From Planktothrix rubescens CCAP 1459/22 (GTDB taxonomy: Bacteria; Cyanobacteriota; Cyanobacteriia; Cyanobacteriales; Microcoleaceae): a stretch of DNA of 64,000 bases. This document shows, one piece after another, positions 35,857-45,160 of the stretch. Made by a program: the position numbers and the translations under genes. The stretch lies in the NCBI GenBank assembly GCA_904830895.1, contig LR882958.1:310001-374000 (forward strand), read 5' to 3'. Within the stretch, counting starts at the first letter, position 1, and each line of letters opens with the position of its first letter. The notes under the pieces are model-generated. The model ran no database searches. It was not told the origin of the DNA and worked only from the letters and a program-made list of their open reading frames with translations.

Positions 35857-35970
35857 TTAACTTTGTTGCTCTGAGTGAAATTTCATCCGTTGTGTGCTGT
35901 AGTTTCCTCTTTCTGCCCTAGCTTGAATACCATTAATTACCGCATAAGCCAGATCTAATTCATCCTCAAA
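35857..35970 (-). pseudogene. 3' fragment of an unknown gene cut at a repeat boundary
   Basis: About 38 codons of coding-like sequence ending in a stop: FEDELDLAYAVINGIQARAE, then RGNYSTQRMKF. There is no start codon. Upstream the frame enters the AT-rich dispersed repeat at 35971. This looks like the C-terminal remnant of a small gene truncated by, or together with, the repeat. I do not recognise the family. Confidence 0.35.
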
Positions 35971-36088
35971 ATATTAATATTTTAATTAATATTTTGATAA
36001 TTGTCAAGTTTTTAATCAATTTTATAATTAACCGGGTTTCTAAATTTAATAATAGTTAGAAACTCAGTTTATGAATTATGAGTTAATT
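35971..36088. repeat. Dispersed ~115-bp repeat, copy 2
   Basis: Same orientation as 30143-30262, with the shared blocks AATTGTCAAGTTTTTAATCA and AACCGGGTTTCTAAATTTA and several point differences and small indels. Confidence 0.75.
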
Positions 36089-36141
36089 TTGATTTGTAGG
36101 GATAAATGAGCCTGAAATCTAGGCACAGCAAGGAGGCAATA

Positions 36142-37065
36142 TTACAACCTATTTAGGATTGCTATAGCTTGCCAAACTTGATCTAATAAATTAGAACTAT
36201 CGGCATCAAACCATTGAATTTCAGAAATAGCATTAAACCAAGTTCGTTGTCGTTTGGCAAATTGTCGGGTATGTAATACGATTAATTCCTTGGCTGTTTT
36301 TAAAGAAATATCCCCAGCTAAATATTGTTTTATTTCCTGATATCCTAAAGTTTCTAATAACGATAACTTAGTTCCATATTTTTGACATAAATTTTCTACT
36401 TCCTGCACAAATCCTCGTTCGATCATGTCTTCAGTCCGTTTTTGAATCCGATGAATTAATGCTTCTGGTTCACAATTTAAACCGATTTGTAAAATTGGAT
36501 AATTCGGAGGATTTTCTCCTTGTTGTTCAGAAATCGGACGACCTGTAATATAATAAACTTCTAAAGCTCGTAAAGTTCTAACCTGATCATTAGCATGAAT
36601 TTTCTGCGCTGCCATCGGATCAATTTGTTTTAACATTTGATAACATTGCACTTGACCTAAACCTTCAAGTTGCGATCGCAATTTTAAATTAGGTGCAACC
36701 CTCGGAATTTTCATTCCCCGCACAATAGATTTAATATATAATCCCGTACCACCAACTAATAATATAGGAGCAGAAACATCAGAATTCATAATCAATTCTT
36801 GCGCTTGATCCTGATAATCTGCTACAGTTAAAGTCTGGGTTGGTTCACAAATATCAATCAAATAATGGGGAATCCCCCGACGTTCTTCAAGTGTTGGTTT
36901 CGCCGTCCCAATATCAAACCCTCGATAGACCAAACGAGAGTCCGCACTCAAAACCACAGACCCCAAACGCTCCGCTAACTGGATTGCCAAACCCGATTTC
37001 CCCGTAGCCGTCGCACCACAGATGACAATTAACTGGGGTGACTGTGGTATTGTACAAATAGTCAA
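36142..37065 (-). CDS. miaA: tRNA dimethylallyltransferase
   Basis: A 307-residue enzyme that adds the dimethylallyl group of DMAPP to A37 of tRNAs reading UNN codons, the first step to ms2i6A. The P-loop is CGATATGKSGLA (about residues 15-26), followed by SADSRLVYRGFDIGTAKPT, the DYQ motif in VADYQDQAQEL and VGGTGLYIKS. The C-terminal KRQRTWF is conserved. The gene is divergent from gyrB with 183 bp between them. Length is normal. Confidence 0.97.
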   Translation of the reverse strand: MTICTIPQSPQLIVICGATATGKSGLAIQLAERLGSVVLSADSRLVYRGFDIGTAKPTLEERRGIPHYLIDICEPTQTLTVADYQDQAQELIMNSDVSAPILLVGGTGLYIKSIVRGMKIPRVAPNLKLRSQLEGLGQVQCYQMLKQIDPMAAQKIHANDQVRTLRALEVYYITGRPISEQQGENPPNYPILQIGLNCEPEALIHRIQKRTEDMIERGFVQEVENLCQKYGTKLSLLETLGYQEIKQYLAGDISLKTAKELIVLHTRQFAKRQRTWFNAISEIQWFDADSSNLLDQVWQAIAILNRL

Positions 37066-37248
37066 CTTTCCTTCTCCTTGCGCCCATCACGGATAACCGA
37101 ATATATCAACCCTGTCCAAATTTCATTTGAGAATGCCCTACGATCCTCTCCAACCTATTTGTGCTACAATTTTTGAAAGTTTTATCATTTTAATGTAAGA
37201 ACGCCATAAGGGACGTTTTTACTCAACCAATACTGGAGTCGTGATCAA

Positions 37249-40200
37249 ATGACCAGCAATTACAGCGCCGACCAAATTCAAGTCCTTGAAGGTTTGGAAG
37301 CCGTTCGCAAACGCCCTGGAATGTACATTGGTTCCACAGGGCCAAGAGGACTCCACCATTTAGTATACGAGGTTGTAGACAATGCGATCGATGAGGCGCT
37401 GGCTGGCTATTGCACCCACATCGAAATCGATTTCAACGCCAATGGTTCCGTCACCGTCACCGATGATGGTCGCGGTATCCCCGTCGATACCCATTCTAAA
37501 ACCGGAAAGTCCGCTTTAGAAACGGTGTTAACAGTTCTGCACGCCGGAGGTAAATTTGGCGGTGGCGGTTATAAGGTTTCTGGGGGTTTACATGGGGTCG
37601 GGGTTTCCGTTGTTAACGCCTTATCAGAATGGTTAGAAGTCACGGTTTTTCGTGATAGAAAAGAATATTCCCAACGCTTTGAACGGGGGACTCCCGCCAC
37701 GGAACTGACATCAAAACCGATCAAAGAAGCCCGCACCGGAACCTCCGTTTGCTTTCTACCTGATACTGTAATTTTTACTACCGGAATTGAGTTTGATTGT
37801 GATACCATTGCTTCCCGTTTACGGGAACTTGCCTATTTGAATGCGGGAGTTAAAATTACTCTGACAGATAGTCGTTTAGAACTGTTAAGACGGGAAACTC
37901 CCAGGATAGAAACCTACCGTTATGAAGGCGGAATTCGGGAGTATATCGCCTACATGAACAATGATAAACAACCCCTCCATGAAGATATTATTTATACTTG
38001 TGGAGAACGGAGTAATGTTCAAATAGAAGTCGCTTTGCAGTGGTGTACCGATGCCTATAGTGATACGGTTTTAGGCTTTGCTAATAATATTAGAACTATC
38101 GATGGTGGAACCCATTTGGAAGGGTTAAAAACCGTTTTGACTCGGACTTTAAATGCGATCGCCCGTAAACGGAATAAACTTAAAGAAGGAGAAGCAAATT
38201 TAGGCGGGGAAAATATTAGGGAAGGTCTGACCGCCGTTATTTCTGCGAAAGTTCCCGATCCTGAATTTGAAGGACAAACCAAAACCCGATTAGGAAATCC
38301 AGAGGTTCGGGGAATTGTTGACTCATTGGTGGGGGAAGCTTTAACCGAGTATTTAGAATTTAATCCAGGAATTGCCGATGCGATAATTGAGAAAGCCATC
38401 CAAGCCTTTAAAGCCGCAGAAGCCGCTCGTCGAGCCCGGGATTTAGTTCGTCGAAAATCGGTCTTAGAATCCTCACCTTTACCCGGTAAATTAGCGGACT
38501 GTAGTACCCGAGATCCCCATGAATCCGAGATTTTCTTAGTCGAAGGGGACAGCGCTGGCGGTTGTTTTATTAGTTTTACTTATATATTGCTGGCTGATGG
38601 GTCAGAAAAAACTATCAAAGAAATTGTTGATGAGCAGGCTGAGGGGAAAGAGCATTTTTGCTACACCATTAATCAAAGTGGCAATATAGCCATTGAACGC
38701 ATCACCAATGCACGACTAACGAAGAAAAATGCCCAAGTCGTGAAATTAACTTTAGATAATGGAGAAACCCTGATTTGTACTCCCGAGCACCCGTTTATGT
38801 TGCGCGATCGCACCTATAAAGCAGCAGCAGAATTAACCCCAGAAGATTCCTTAATGCCATTTCATCGCAAAATTTCTCAGAAAGGGGTAGATGGAGGATT
38901 AAACGGTTATGAAATGGTTTGGAACCCCGGTTATGATAAATGGATTTATACCCATTTATTAGCCGATTTTTATAACTTAAAACATGGGGTTTATCAAGCG
39001 TCTGAAGGCAATCATCGTCACCATGTTGATTTTCATAAACTTAACAATAATCCCACCAATATCAAACGCTTACCAGCAGAAGAACATTTAGCCTTACATC
39101 GCGCTAATTTGGAAAAAACCTTACATCGTCCTGATGTGATTGAGAAAAGTCGCCAAGTGCATCAAAGTGAAGAATTCCGAGCATTTATGAAGCAACGAAT
39201 GATGCACCCTCAAACCCGACAAATCCTGTCAGAACAAGCTAAAGCACAATGGGAAAATGAGGAATATAAAGCTTATATGGGGGAGAAATGGCGAGAGTTT
39301 TATGAAAGTAATGAGGAGTATCGCCAAGAAAATAATGAAATGTTATATCAGGCGCAACAAGAATATTGGAGTCATGAAGAAAATCGCCTAAAACAATCGG
39401 AACGGGTGCGTCAACAGTTTGCAAATAACCCGGAATTACGAGAATCTTATTCTGAAGCAGCGAAAAAACAATGGGAAGATGAAGAACTTTTGGAATGGCG
39501 ACGGGAAAAAACGAAGGAACAATGGACAAGAGATTTTCGTAAAAAACGCCGTCAAGCATTAGATGAAACCTATTATGCCAAAACACTGGCTGCGCTTTAT
39601 AAAGTCTATTCCCATTATGGGTATATGGACGTTGACAAGTACGAAGATTATCGCAAACGTCAAAAAGATAACAGTATACTGAAGTTTAAAACCTTTTGCG
39701 ATCGCTATTTTGAAGGGGATGAAGTTGCCACCAGAACTGCTATTCGTAACTATAACCATCGGGTAGTTTCTATTGAATGGTTAGAAGAACGGCATGATGT
39801 TTATGATATTGAGATTCCCCATAGCCATAACTTCGCATTATCGGCGGGTATATTTGTGCATAATAGCGCCAAACAAGGACGCGATCGCCGTACCCAAGCC
39901 ATTCTTCCTTTACGGGGAAAAATCCTGAATATCGAGAAAACCGATGATGCCAAAATCTACAAAAATAATGAAATTCAATCCTTAATTACAGCATTAGGAT
40001 TAGGGATAAAAGGAGAAGAATTTGATGCTTCTCAATTGCGGTATCACAAAGTCATAATTATGAGCGTTGCGGGTGATGAACCAACCCTAGTAATGGAAGA
40101 TACCGGAAAAACGGAATTTGTGGAAATTGGCAAATTTATTGATGAGTGTATCGAAGGGAAACGTACCCCAGAACGCTATCAAGTGATTGCCTTTGATCCC

Positions 40201-42141
40201 GTAACCCATGCCACCCGTTTTCGTCCGATTAAAGCCGTAATTCGTCACGGTCATGAAGAACCCATGTATCAACTGACGACTCGCTATAATCGTCAGATTA
40301 AAGTCACATCTTCCCATAGTGTTTTTGTTTATGAAAACGGGGAAGTTAAACTCAAAAAAGGCAATGAAATTAAACCGGGAGATTGGTTAGTTGCCAGTCG
40401 TCGTTTACCCCGTTCAACTGAACCCCAAACCCGAATTGATTTACTCCGAACTTTATATGAAGCGGGTGTAACTCAATCATTATATTTACAAGGAGAAGAT
40501 GTTCGTAAAATTGCCAGTCGGCGAATTTTAGCCCAGGTTGACAAACCGGAATTATTCAGTGAAACCCGGGTTGAATTAGATGCTCAAGGATGGGAACAAT
40601 TAATTGCCCAACGTCAAGCATTAGGCATGACTCAAAAACAATTGGCAACTGCCATTGGAGTCAAACAACCCATTACTATTAATCACTGGGAACGGGGAAT
40701 TAATCGCCCAATTTTGTCTAATTTCTTGGATTATTTAGAGACAATTGGAGGTAACGAAAATATTGTTTACCAAACCCTTCCCTCTAAAATTGATCAACTC
40801 CTGACTCAAGATGACAGCAGTAAAAACGCCCGTTGGCGAGAAGTTAGTAATTACAAACCCTTTGAATATTTCACACCAAGCGAGTTAATTCAGTTGGGGG
40901 ATAACCTAAAAATTGTTCCTCAAGCGCACCAGAATAAAGCCTTTGATCGCTATTTACCCATTACTTCAGAATTGATGTGGTTTTTGGGTTGGTATGTAGC
41001 GGAAGGAACCCTATCAAAACATCAAGTCAGCCTGAATTTAGGCACAAAAGATGAGCGATTTATTCCTGAGTTAATTACAGCTATTCAAGAGGTATTTGGG
41101 GAAACCCCACGCCGCTATAATGATCCCGAAAGTCAGGGGATTAAACTGTACTTTAATAGTGTAGCTGCTGCCCGACTTTTACAGGCTTGGGGATTAGGAA
41201 AAAAATCCCATGAAAAACAAATTCCCGATCTGGTTTTCTCGGTGACAGAACCTTTACAAATTGCCTTTTTAGAGGGGTATTTCTTAGGGGATGGTACAAC
41301 CAGTGGGGCGAATATTTCTTGGACTACAAACTCCAATTCAATTAAGAATGGATTACTCTATTTATTCGGACAATTGGGATTAATTGCGAGTACCAGTGAA
41401 CATCAACCTCAATTGAATGACACAGCCCCAATTCAAACCCGTTATCCCTACTATACCCTGACCCTTTGTGGCAAACAACAACTCGAAAGTTGTCGTTTAA
41501 TTTGGCAACGTCATTTAGGGGTAGAAAAACTCAACGCCTATTTACAACTTCCGACTCAAAAACCGATGGATTATTTACCCATTAGTGAAGATTTAATGGG
41601 ATTAAAAGTTATCAAGGCAGAGGAGATTGAATTAGTTGGAGAGTATGTTTATGACTTCTCCGTTGATGGGGATGAAAACTTTGTTTGTGGAACTGGAGGA
41701 CTCTGCTGTCATAACACCGATGCGGACGTTGATGGAGCCCACATCCGAACTTTGTTACTCACCTTTTTCTATCGTTATCAACGGGAATTAGTGGATCAAG
41801 GCTATATTTATATTGCCTGTCCTCCCCTGTACAAAGTGGAACGGGGACGTAACCATCAATACTGTTACAATGAGCGAGAATTGCAAGAGCATTTGAGAAG
41901 TTTACCCGCCAATGCCAACTACAATATTCAACGGTTTAAAGGGTTAGGGGAAATGATGCCAGAACAACTTTGGACAACCACCATGAACCCAGAAACTCGC
42001 ATGATTAAACGGGTTGAAGTTGAAGATGCCGCCGAAGCTGATCGGATTTTTACTGTATTAATGGGCGATCGCGTTGCCCCCCGTCGGGAGTTCATCGAAA
42101 CCCACGCCCCCCGATTAAATTTAACTGATTTAGATATCTAA
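37249..42141 (+). CDS. gyrB: DNA gyrase subunit B precursor with two inteins
   Basis: ATPase subunit of DNA gyrase, introducing negative supercoils with GyrA. The 1630-residue precursor contains a normal 645-residue GyrB after removal of two inteins. Extein parts: residues 1-438 (GHKL ATPase, for example [18 protein letters not shown], and the start of TOPRIM, EGDSAGG), 873-938 ([19 protein letters not shown] to HKVIIM) and 1490-1630 ([15 protein letters not shown] to the end, including the conserved [13 protein letters not shown]). Both insertions fall in catalytic TOPRIM motifs, so splicing is essential. The C-terminal NLTDLDI is standard. The reading frame is intact throughout. A terminator follows at 42171. 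Confidence 0.97.
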   Translation: MTSNYSADQIQVLEGLEAVRKRPGMYIGSTGPRGLHHLVYEVVDNAIDEALAGYCTHIEIDFNANGSVTVTDDGRGIPVDTHSKTGKSALETVLTVLHAGGKFGGGGYKVSGGLHGVGVSVVNALSEWLEVTVFRDRKEYSQRFERGTPATELTSKPIKEARTGTSVCFLPDTVIFTTGIEFDCDTIASRLRELAYLNAGVKITLTDSRLELLRRETPRIETYRYEGGIREYIAYMNNDKQPLHEDIIYTCGERSNVQIEVALQWCTDAYSDTVLGFANNIRTIDGGTHLEGLKTVLTRTLNAIARKRNKLKEGEANLGGENIREGLTAVISAKVPDPEFEGQTKTRLGNPEVRGIVDSLVGEALTEYLEFNPGIADAIIEKAIQAFKAAEAARRARDLVRRKSVLESSPLPGKLADCSTRDPHESEIFLVEGDSAGGCFISFTYILLADGSEKTIKEIVDEQAEGKEHFCYTINQSGNIAIERITNARLTKKNAQVVKLTLDNGETLICTPEHPFMLRDRTYKAAAELTPEDSLMPFHRKISQKGVDGGLNGYEMVWNPGYDKWIYTHLLADFYNLKHGVYQASEGNHRHHVDFHKLNNNPTNIKRLPAEEHLALHRANLEKTLHRPDVIEKSRQVHQSEEFRAFMKQRMMHPQTRQILSEQAKAQWENEEYKAYMGEKWREFYESNEEYRQENNEMLYQAQQEYWSHEENRLKQSERVRQQFANNPELRESYSEAAKKQWEDEELLEWRREKTKEQWTRDFRKKRRQALDETYYAKTLAALYKVYSHYGYMDVDKYEDYRKRQKDNSILKFKTFCDRYFEGDEVATRTAIRNYNHRVVSIEWLEERHDVYDIEIPHSHNFALSAGIFVHNSAKQGRDRRTQAILPLRGKILNIEKTDDAKIYKNNEIQSLITALGLGIKGEEFDASQLRYHKVIIMSVAGDEPTLVMEDTGKTEFVEIGKFIDECIEGKRTPERYQVIAFDPVTHATRFRPIKAVIRHGHEEPMYQLTTRYNRQIKVTSSHSVFVYENGEVKLKKGNEIKPGDWLVASRRLPRSTEPQTRIDLLRTLYEAGVTQSLYLQGEDVRKIASRRILAQVDKPELFSETRVELDAQGWEQLIAQRQALGMTQKQLATAIGVKQPITINHWERGINRPILSNFLDYLETIGGNENIVYQTLPSKIDQLLTQDDSSKNARWREVSNYKPFEYFTPSELIQLGDNLKIVPQAHQNKAFDRYLPITSELMWFLGWYVAEGTLSKHQVSLNLGTKDERFIPELITAIQEVFGETPRRYNDPESQGIKLYFNSVAAARLLQAWGLGKKSHEKQIPDLVFSVTEPLQIAFLEGYFLGDGTTSGANISWTTNSNSIKNGLLYLFGQLGLIASTSEHQPQLNDTAPIQTRYPYYTLTLCGKQQLESCRLIWQRHLGVEKLNAYLQLPTQKPMDYLPISEDLMGLKVIKAEEIELVGEYVYDFSVDGDENFVCGTGGLCCHNTDADVDGAHIRTLLLTFFYRYQRELVDQGYIYIACPPLYKVERGRNHQYCYNERELQEHLRSLPANANYNIQRFKGLGEMMPEQLWTTTMNPETRMIKRVEVEDAAEADRIFTVLMGDRVAPRREFIETHAPRLNLTDLDI
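38563..39864 (+). other. Intein 1 in GyrB (HNH endonuclease type)
   Basis: 434 residues (439-872), inserted between SAGG and SAKQGRDR, the known GyrB site also used by the Synechocystis GyrB intein. First residue Cys ([14 protein letters not shown]), block B TPEHPFM, last residues GIFVHN before Ser+1, so all splicing residues are present. The middle has an HNH-type core ([18 protein letters not shown], then EEHLALH) and a row of repeated helical QW-x-x-E-E segments like NUMOD DNA-binding repeats. Full-length homing endonuclease with no frameshift, so possibly active. Confidence 0.93.
40063..41715 (+). other. Intein 2 in GyrB (LAGLIDADG type with XRE-like HTH)
   Basis: 551 residues (939-1489), inserted between HKVIIM and TDADVDGAH, in the metal-binding DxD motif of TOPRIM. 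The first residue is Ser ([13 protein letters not shown]), block B is VTSSHSVFV, the end is GGLCCHN, and the next extein residue is Thr. Two LAGLIDADG-like motifs are FLGWYVAEG (about 1244-1252) and LEGYFLGDG (about 1340-1348). Residues about 1115-1165 ([20 protein letters not shown]) look like an XRE-type helix-turn-helix, unusual inside an intein. All blocks look intact. Confidence 0.93.
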
Positions 42142-42170
42142 GGGGTTTGGGATTGCTTGAGGTATGATCT

Positions 42171-42204
42171 AAAAACCCGATTTCGTGAAAGTTATCGGGT
42201 TTTT
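42171..42204 (+). terminator. Rho-independent terminator of gyrB
   Basis: Perfect 11-bp stem AAAAACCCGAT (42171-42181) / ATCGGGTTTTT (42194-42204) with a 12-nt loop. An identical copy stands at 45361-45394 behind the duplicated gyrB tail. Confidence 0.92.
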
Positions 42205-42220
42205 AATCTTCAACGCATTT

Positions 42221-42315
42221 GCGATCGCGTGGAGTGAGAAACCGGGTTTCTGAATAAAATATCGGCGGCGATGCTTGAGTTATCTGATCGACCCGGTTTC
42301 TTAAGTTGCGATCGC
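42221..42315. repeat. HIP1-bounded double palindrome repeat, copy 1
   Basis: Consensus layout: GCGATCGCGTGG, then GAGAAACCGGGTTTCTGA, a ~40-nt link with CGGCGGCGATGCTTGAGTTA, then CTGAGAAACCCGGTTTCTTA and AGTTGCGATCGC. Here the second palindrome is mutated (CTGATCGACCCGG). Copies 2-6 are listed below. This copy supplies the last residues and stop of the truncated retropepsin-like gene. Confidence 0.9.
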
Positions 42316-42540
42316 ATGGTAATGGTATTGAATAGGAACGGTTTGCTGTTCCCATATTGCCCCTAATTGTAGACCAATCTGATATGGGAGAACATTAACA
42401 CTTGCACCAGTATCTAATAATGCCATCACTTCTACAGAGTTGCTACCGATGGAGAGAGTAATGGGCAAATATGGCATGACACTCGATCGCCCAAGGCTAT
42501 CAATTCTCTCTATAAATGGGAATCGCTGACTATTAAGCAT
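42301..42540 (-). pseudogene. Retropepsin-like aspartic protease, C-terminally truncated copy
   Basis: 79 codons nearly identical to the first 71 residues of the 142-residue protein at 45471-45899, including the catalytic-type motif VMALLDTGASVNVLPY. After AIWEQQTVPIQ the homology stops and the frame runs into palindromic repeat copy 1, adding a few foreign residues before a stop. The missing 70 residues suggest a deletion joined at the repeat. The D-T-G motif survives, but half the fold is gone, so probably inactive. It overlaps the upstream 86-residue gene by 8 bp. Confidence 0.8.
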
Positions 42541-42793
42541 GGGCTGATTCTTGGGCGGTAGCTAGAAGTTCTGATAATGCTTGAATTGACTTCTGATCTG
42601 CCTGTGGAGACCATACAACTGCACTCGTTGATGCTAGTTGATTCAAAAGTATATTTTCTGAATTAGTATCTTCAGCAGGTTCTAGGCTGCATCCTTGTTC
42701 CTTGGCAACTGCAAGTAGGAGAAAGTGAATGAGTCGCAGTTTATCTTGATGAGATAATTGATTAACTGTGGGTAAAAGTTCACTGAGAGGCAT
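42533..42793 (-). CDS. 86-residue small protein upstream of a retropepsin-like gene (copy A)
   Basis: A small, acidic, mostly helical protein that I do not recognise (SELLPTVNQLSHQDKLRLIH). The first half resembles antitoxin-type helical N-termini that recur in cyanobacterial TA and Uma2 neighbourhoods; the second half is Ser/Ala-rich. It is one residue different (Lys for Glu) from copy B at 45892-46152. Its stop overlaps the start of the retropepsin-like gene by 8 bp, so the two form a translationally coupled pair. Confidence 0.65.
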   Translation of the reverse strand: MPLSELLPTVNQLSHQDKLRLIHFLLLAVAKEQGCSLEPAEDTNSENILLNQLASTSAVVWSPQADQKSIQALSELLATAQESAHA

Positions 42794-42977
42794 ATCGCTT
42801 GTTTAAGAGTATATATATTTATTTTAACCTTTAAAATTGTGTTTTAACGGCGATCGCGCTTTCTTTTGGAGGGGCGATCGCACTACAAATCATCGATTTT
42901 AATCGGTATAGTTGAGCCGTTGAAGAGCAGAAATGTCAGGGTGATGGTTGCGTGTCTATCAGTTACAATGCCGGAAA

Positions 42978-43250
42978 TCACCTGTAAACACGCTCCATAA
43001 TTCCACCGAATGATACGGCTACATTGTATCCAATACGAATACCAAATAGACGAGCATTTGGATGTTTTTCACTGAGTTTTCGGGCTGATTTTAACCCGGT
43101 TTCATCTACTTCGTAGTCTCCTGATTCAAAGTCGATGATCACCATCTTGCCGATATTTTCGTCTATCTCAACTTGTTGACGGATGCTACTCTCATACAAT
43201 TGTCGGGCGCGTCGTGCCACTTCTTCTCGGCTTAAAAGGATGGTTTGCAT
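42978..43250 (-). CDS. Small conserved protein, possible antitoxin-like partner
   Basis: A 90-residue protein from the ATG at 43250 (LSREEVARRARQLYESSIRQ). The pattern ENIGKMVIIDFESGDYEVDE followed by LFGIRIGYNVAVSFGG matches a small family common in cyanobacteria and other TA-rich genomes. I know no proven activity. A longer frame to 43334 would overlap hicA by 20 bp, and its extra residues look unconserved. It lies 64 bp beyond the hicA stop and is probably in the same transcript. Confidence 0.65.
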   Translation of the reverse strand: MQTILLSREEVARRARQLYESSIRQQVEIDENIGKMVIIDFESGDYEVDETGLKSARKLSEKHPNARLFGIRIGYNVAVSFGGIMERVYR

Positions 43251-43314
43251 GAGGAGAGCCTTGCGATTGCTATACTTAATATTATACCGCAGATATTGAT
43301 CGCTCCTTTGAAGA

Positions 43315-43533
43315 TCATAAATTTTCCCATTCATCTCTCTGAATCATTGCCTGTCGCAATATCTCAGCCAAAAGCCCTCTGCCGATATCGCCACGATGCG
43401 GGTTCGGCACTCGCACAGTAATATCGCCCTTCTGCATATACTGGTGTTTGCTGCCAGCATAAGGCCCATCAAAACCCAGTTGCTTTAAATACTTGATTAA
43501 ATCTCGACGACTAATTGGCCCAAAAGCAGGCAT
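43315..43533 (-). CDS. hicA: HicA family toxin
   Basis: A 72-residue HicA-type mRNA interferase with a double-stranded-RNA-binding fold. Motifs: ISRRDLIKYLKQLGFDGPYA, then GSKHQYMQ with the catalytic His, ITVRVPNPHRGDI and GLLAEILRQA. HicA cleaves mRNA and tmRNA when free; HicB neutralises it. The start at 43533 overlaps the hicB stop by one base (TAATG), showing translational coupling. Toxin second, antitoxin first, as in many cyanobacterial hicBA loci. Confidence 0.9.
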   Translation of the reverse strand: MPAFGPISRRDLIKYLKQLGFDGPYAGSKHQYMQKGDITVRVPNPHRGDIGRGLLAEILRQAMIQRDEWENL

Positions 43534-43775
43534 TATGCAACTTCCTTGATCGATAATTCTATTCCATCGACAACAGGTAAAGGCAAATTCTGCGAAATCC
43601 GCAACAAAATCCAATCTTCCAAAACCTCTGCCAATTCTTCTCTGCAAGTTTCGAGTGCATCTGCATTAGCCCATAGACCCTGAAAGCCGGGAATTTCCCC
43701 GAAAAAAGTACCATCATCTGTCAATATCTTGTACTTGGCTTTATGCAAAGCGGCTTGGAGGTATTTTGTCAACAT
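43533..43775 (-). CDS. hicB: HicB family antitoxin
   Basis: An 80-residue HicB-type partner with the partial RNase H-like fold: KYKILTDDGTFFGEIPGFQG, then ANADALETCREELAEVLEDW. It has no obvious C-terminal HTH or ribbon-helix-helix DNA-binding domain, so autoregulation may differ from E. coli HicB. ATG 43775 was chosen; the frame upstream is repeat-derived. It starts the hicB-hicA unit, with the 42978-43250 gene downstream. Confidence 0.88.
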   Translation of the reverse strand: MLTKYLQAALHKAKYKILTDDGTFFGEIPGFQGLWANADALETCREELAEVLEDWILLRISQNLPLPVVDGIELSIKEVA

Positions 43776-43874
43776 AACAAGTGTCTTTGATTTCCCTGAA
43801 AACAGTCTATCATGGAAATAAAAAAATATAGAGAACTGATTAGAAACAGAGCGATCGCTCTTTCTTTTGGATGG

Positions 43875-43951
43875 GCGATCGCGTGGAGTGAGAAACCGGG
43901 TTTGGTGAACACTCATCTCGGTTCTTGAGTTATCTGAGAAACCCGAAATCT
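43875..43951. repeat. HIP1-bounded double palindrome repeat, copy 2
   Basis: GGCGATCGCGTGGAGTGAGA and AACCGGGTTT, then a diverged centre and TGAGTTATCTGAGAAACCCG. Lies between hicB and the 122-residue orphan. Preceded by GCGATCGCTCTTTCTTTTGG, also found beside other copies. Confidence 0.82.
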
Positions 43952-43982
43952 TACAATTATTTGAAAAATATTGAGGTGAAAA

Positions 43983-44351
43983 ATGCACGATTTATATAGG
44001 CTGATTGAGAAAATTAAGAAGGCTCCTTCAATGTACTTGGGACGACACTCTATTATTTGTATTCAGGCTTTTTTGTCGGGTTACAGCGTTGCTAAATATG
44101 AGTTAGGAGAACAGCCAACGAAACAAGATCGCGATTTTATGCAGTTTTCTGAGTGGATACGAAAAAGATTCAATGTGCAGACTAGCCAATCTTGGGCTAA
44201 TATCATTCTTTTTTATTCTGAGGATGAAAGTAAAGCACTTGATAAGTTTTTTGAACTCCTAGATGAATTTATAAATCGGAATCCTGCTGATGATAATTTA
44301 GTTAAAGAAGGATTGGATATGTCGGAAAAAGTGGAAGTTTTTAGAAGTTGA
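43983..44351 (+). CDS. 122-residue orphan protein, immunity-like style
   Basis: A soluble acidic protein that I do not recognise. Notable conserved-looking stretches are KKAPSMYLGRHSIICIQAFL, then FSEWIRKRF, SWANIILFYS and ALDKFFELLDEFINR, a pattern seen in small proteins next to toxins and polymorphic toxin systems (weak inference). TGAGGTGAAAAATG gives a plausible ribosome-binding site. It is the only plus-strand gene between copies 2 and 3 of the palindromic repeat. Confidence 0.6.
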   Translation: MHDLYRLIEKIKKAPSMYLGRHSIICIQAFLSGYSVAKYELGEQPTKQDRDFMQFSEWIRKRFNVQTSQSWANIILFYSEDESKALDKFFELLDEFINRNPADDNLVKEGLDMSEKVEVFRS

Positions 44352-44359
44352 CAAAAAGA

Positions 44360-44443
44360 GCGATCGCGTGGGGTTGAGAAACCGAGTTTCTGAATAAAAT
44401 CTCGGCGGCGATACTTGAGTTATCTGAGAAAACCAGTTTCTTA
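44360..44443. repeat. HIP1-bounded double palindrome repeat, copy 3
   Basis: GCGATCGCGTGGGGTTGAGA, mutated first palindrome (AACCGAGTTTC), CTCGGCGGCGATACTTGAGT and mutated second palindrome. Separates the 122-residue orphan from the GNAT-type TA remnant. Confidence 0.85.
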
Positions 44444-44563
44444 ACCTGCACTATTTTTATGACTTAATTTTCGGTTGGTTCAATATCTTGGATACTCAAC
44501 AGATCGATCAATGGCTTGAGATCGAGATACATAGTGCGATAAGGTACAGATGGCGGTAAGGAC

Positions 44564-44878
44564 TCACGCCAGTAAACCAATCTTGATGGCTGGAAACGAT
44601 CGGTACTGAACACCCTCATCTAGCAGGATTGTTTCATCAACTACCAGTTTATCCGCGAGTAGAGTGATATAACCTGCCAAAGTGTTTTCATGGCGTAAAA
44701 TCCAGCATTGACTGATACGAGCGTCTATCTCTCGCTGAATCCGCCCTTGTCGCCAGTAAGTGACAAATTCACCCCGTAGACAACGAAACCCCTGAGCAGA
44801 AATGGTAAGATTTGCGGTCAGATGCTCGACGGGTAACTCGGAGAAATCAACTCCAGTAAACTTACTACTGGGCGGCAT
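44564..44878 (-). pseudogene. Truncated GNAT-type (TacT-like) toxin
   Basis: 104 codons resembling the first two thirds of toxin-type GNAT acetyltransferases: LRGEFVTYWRQGRIQREIDA at the start, GYITLLADKL and SFPAIKIGLLA. The family continues there with the acetyl-CoA loop (Q/R-x-x-G-x-G/A), but here a stop follows at once, so acetyl-CoA binding should be lost. The next ~100 bp (to about 44466) hold another open frame, YWRESLPPSVPYRTMYLDLK, of unknown origin. It overlaps the small antitoxin-like gene upstream by 14 bp, like a coupled TA pair. Confidence 0.65.
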
Positions 44879-45035
44879 TAGCAGACTTCTGACGACGGCG
44901 ACGATTGGCAATACGTTCAACTAAAGCCAAAGCAGCTTCATTTGCAATATAACCGCCACTCTTAAAGGCATGGGCTAGTTTCTGAACTTCGCTGCCTGAG
45001 ACAGGTTTGGAAACTGTATGGAGTGGGTACTTCAT
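44865..45035 (-). CDS. 56-residue antitoxin-like protein paired with the GNAT remnant
   Basis: A short basic-tailed protein (VSKPVSGSEVQKLAHAFKSG, then ALALVERIANRRRRQKSA). It ends 14 bp inside the GNAT frame, the tight overlap typical of antitoxin-toxin pairs. It is not a clear DUF1778/RHH antitoxin, but position and size suggest that role. The start at 45035 is the only ATG giving this frame. Function inferred from context only. Confidence 0.55.
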   Translation of the reverse strand: MKYPLHTVSKPVSGSEVQKLAHAFKSGGYIANEAALALVERIANRRRRQKSANAAQ

Positions 45036-45160
45036 AATTTAAGCTTGATTATTTAGCTTGATCATAGCAGGCGTTTCCCTATTTTCCGTAAGTATTTTAG
45101 ATAGAGCGATCGCGCTTTCTTTTAGTGAGGCGATGCCTTCGGCTGGCTGCGCCTACGGGT

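Larger units (their letters stand above)
35780..36141. other. Gene-poor spacer between the CHAT gene and miaA
   Basis: 362 bp without an intact gene. It contains a possible gene fragment on the minus strand (35857-35970) and the second copy of the ~115-bp dispersed repeat (35971-36088), which is where the fragment's frame leaves coding-like sequence. Confidence 0.7.

Noticed and set aside
37569-41336. Minus-strand frames inside gyrB and its inteins
   Set aside because: Shadows of the spliced precursor; no start signals or recognisable products.
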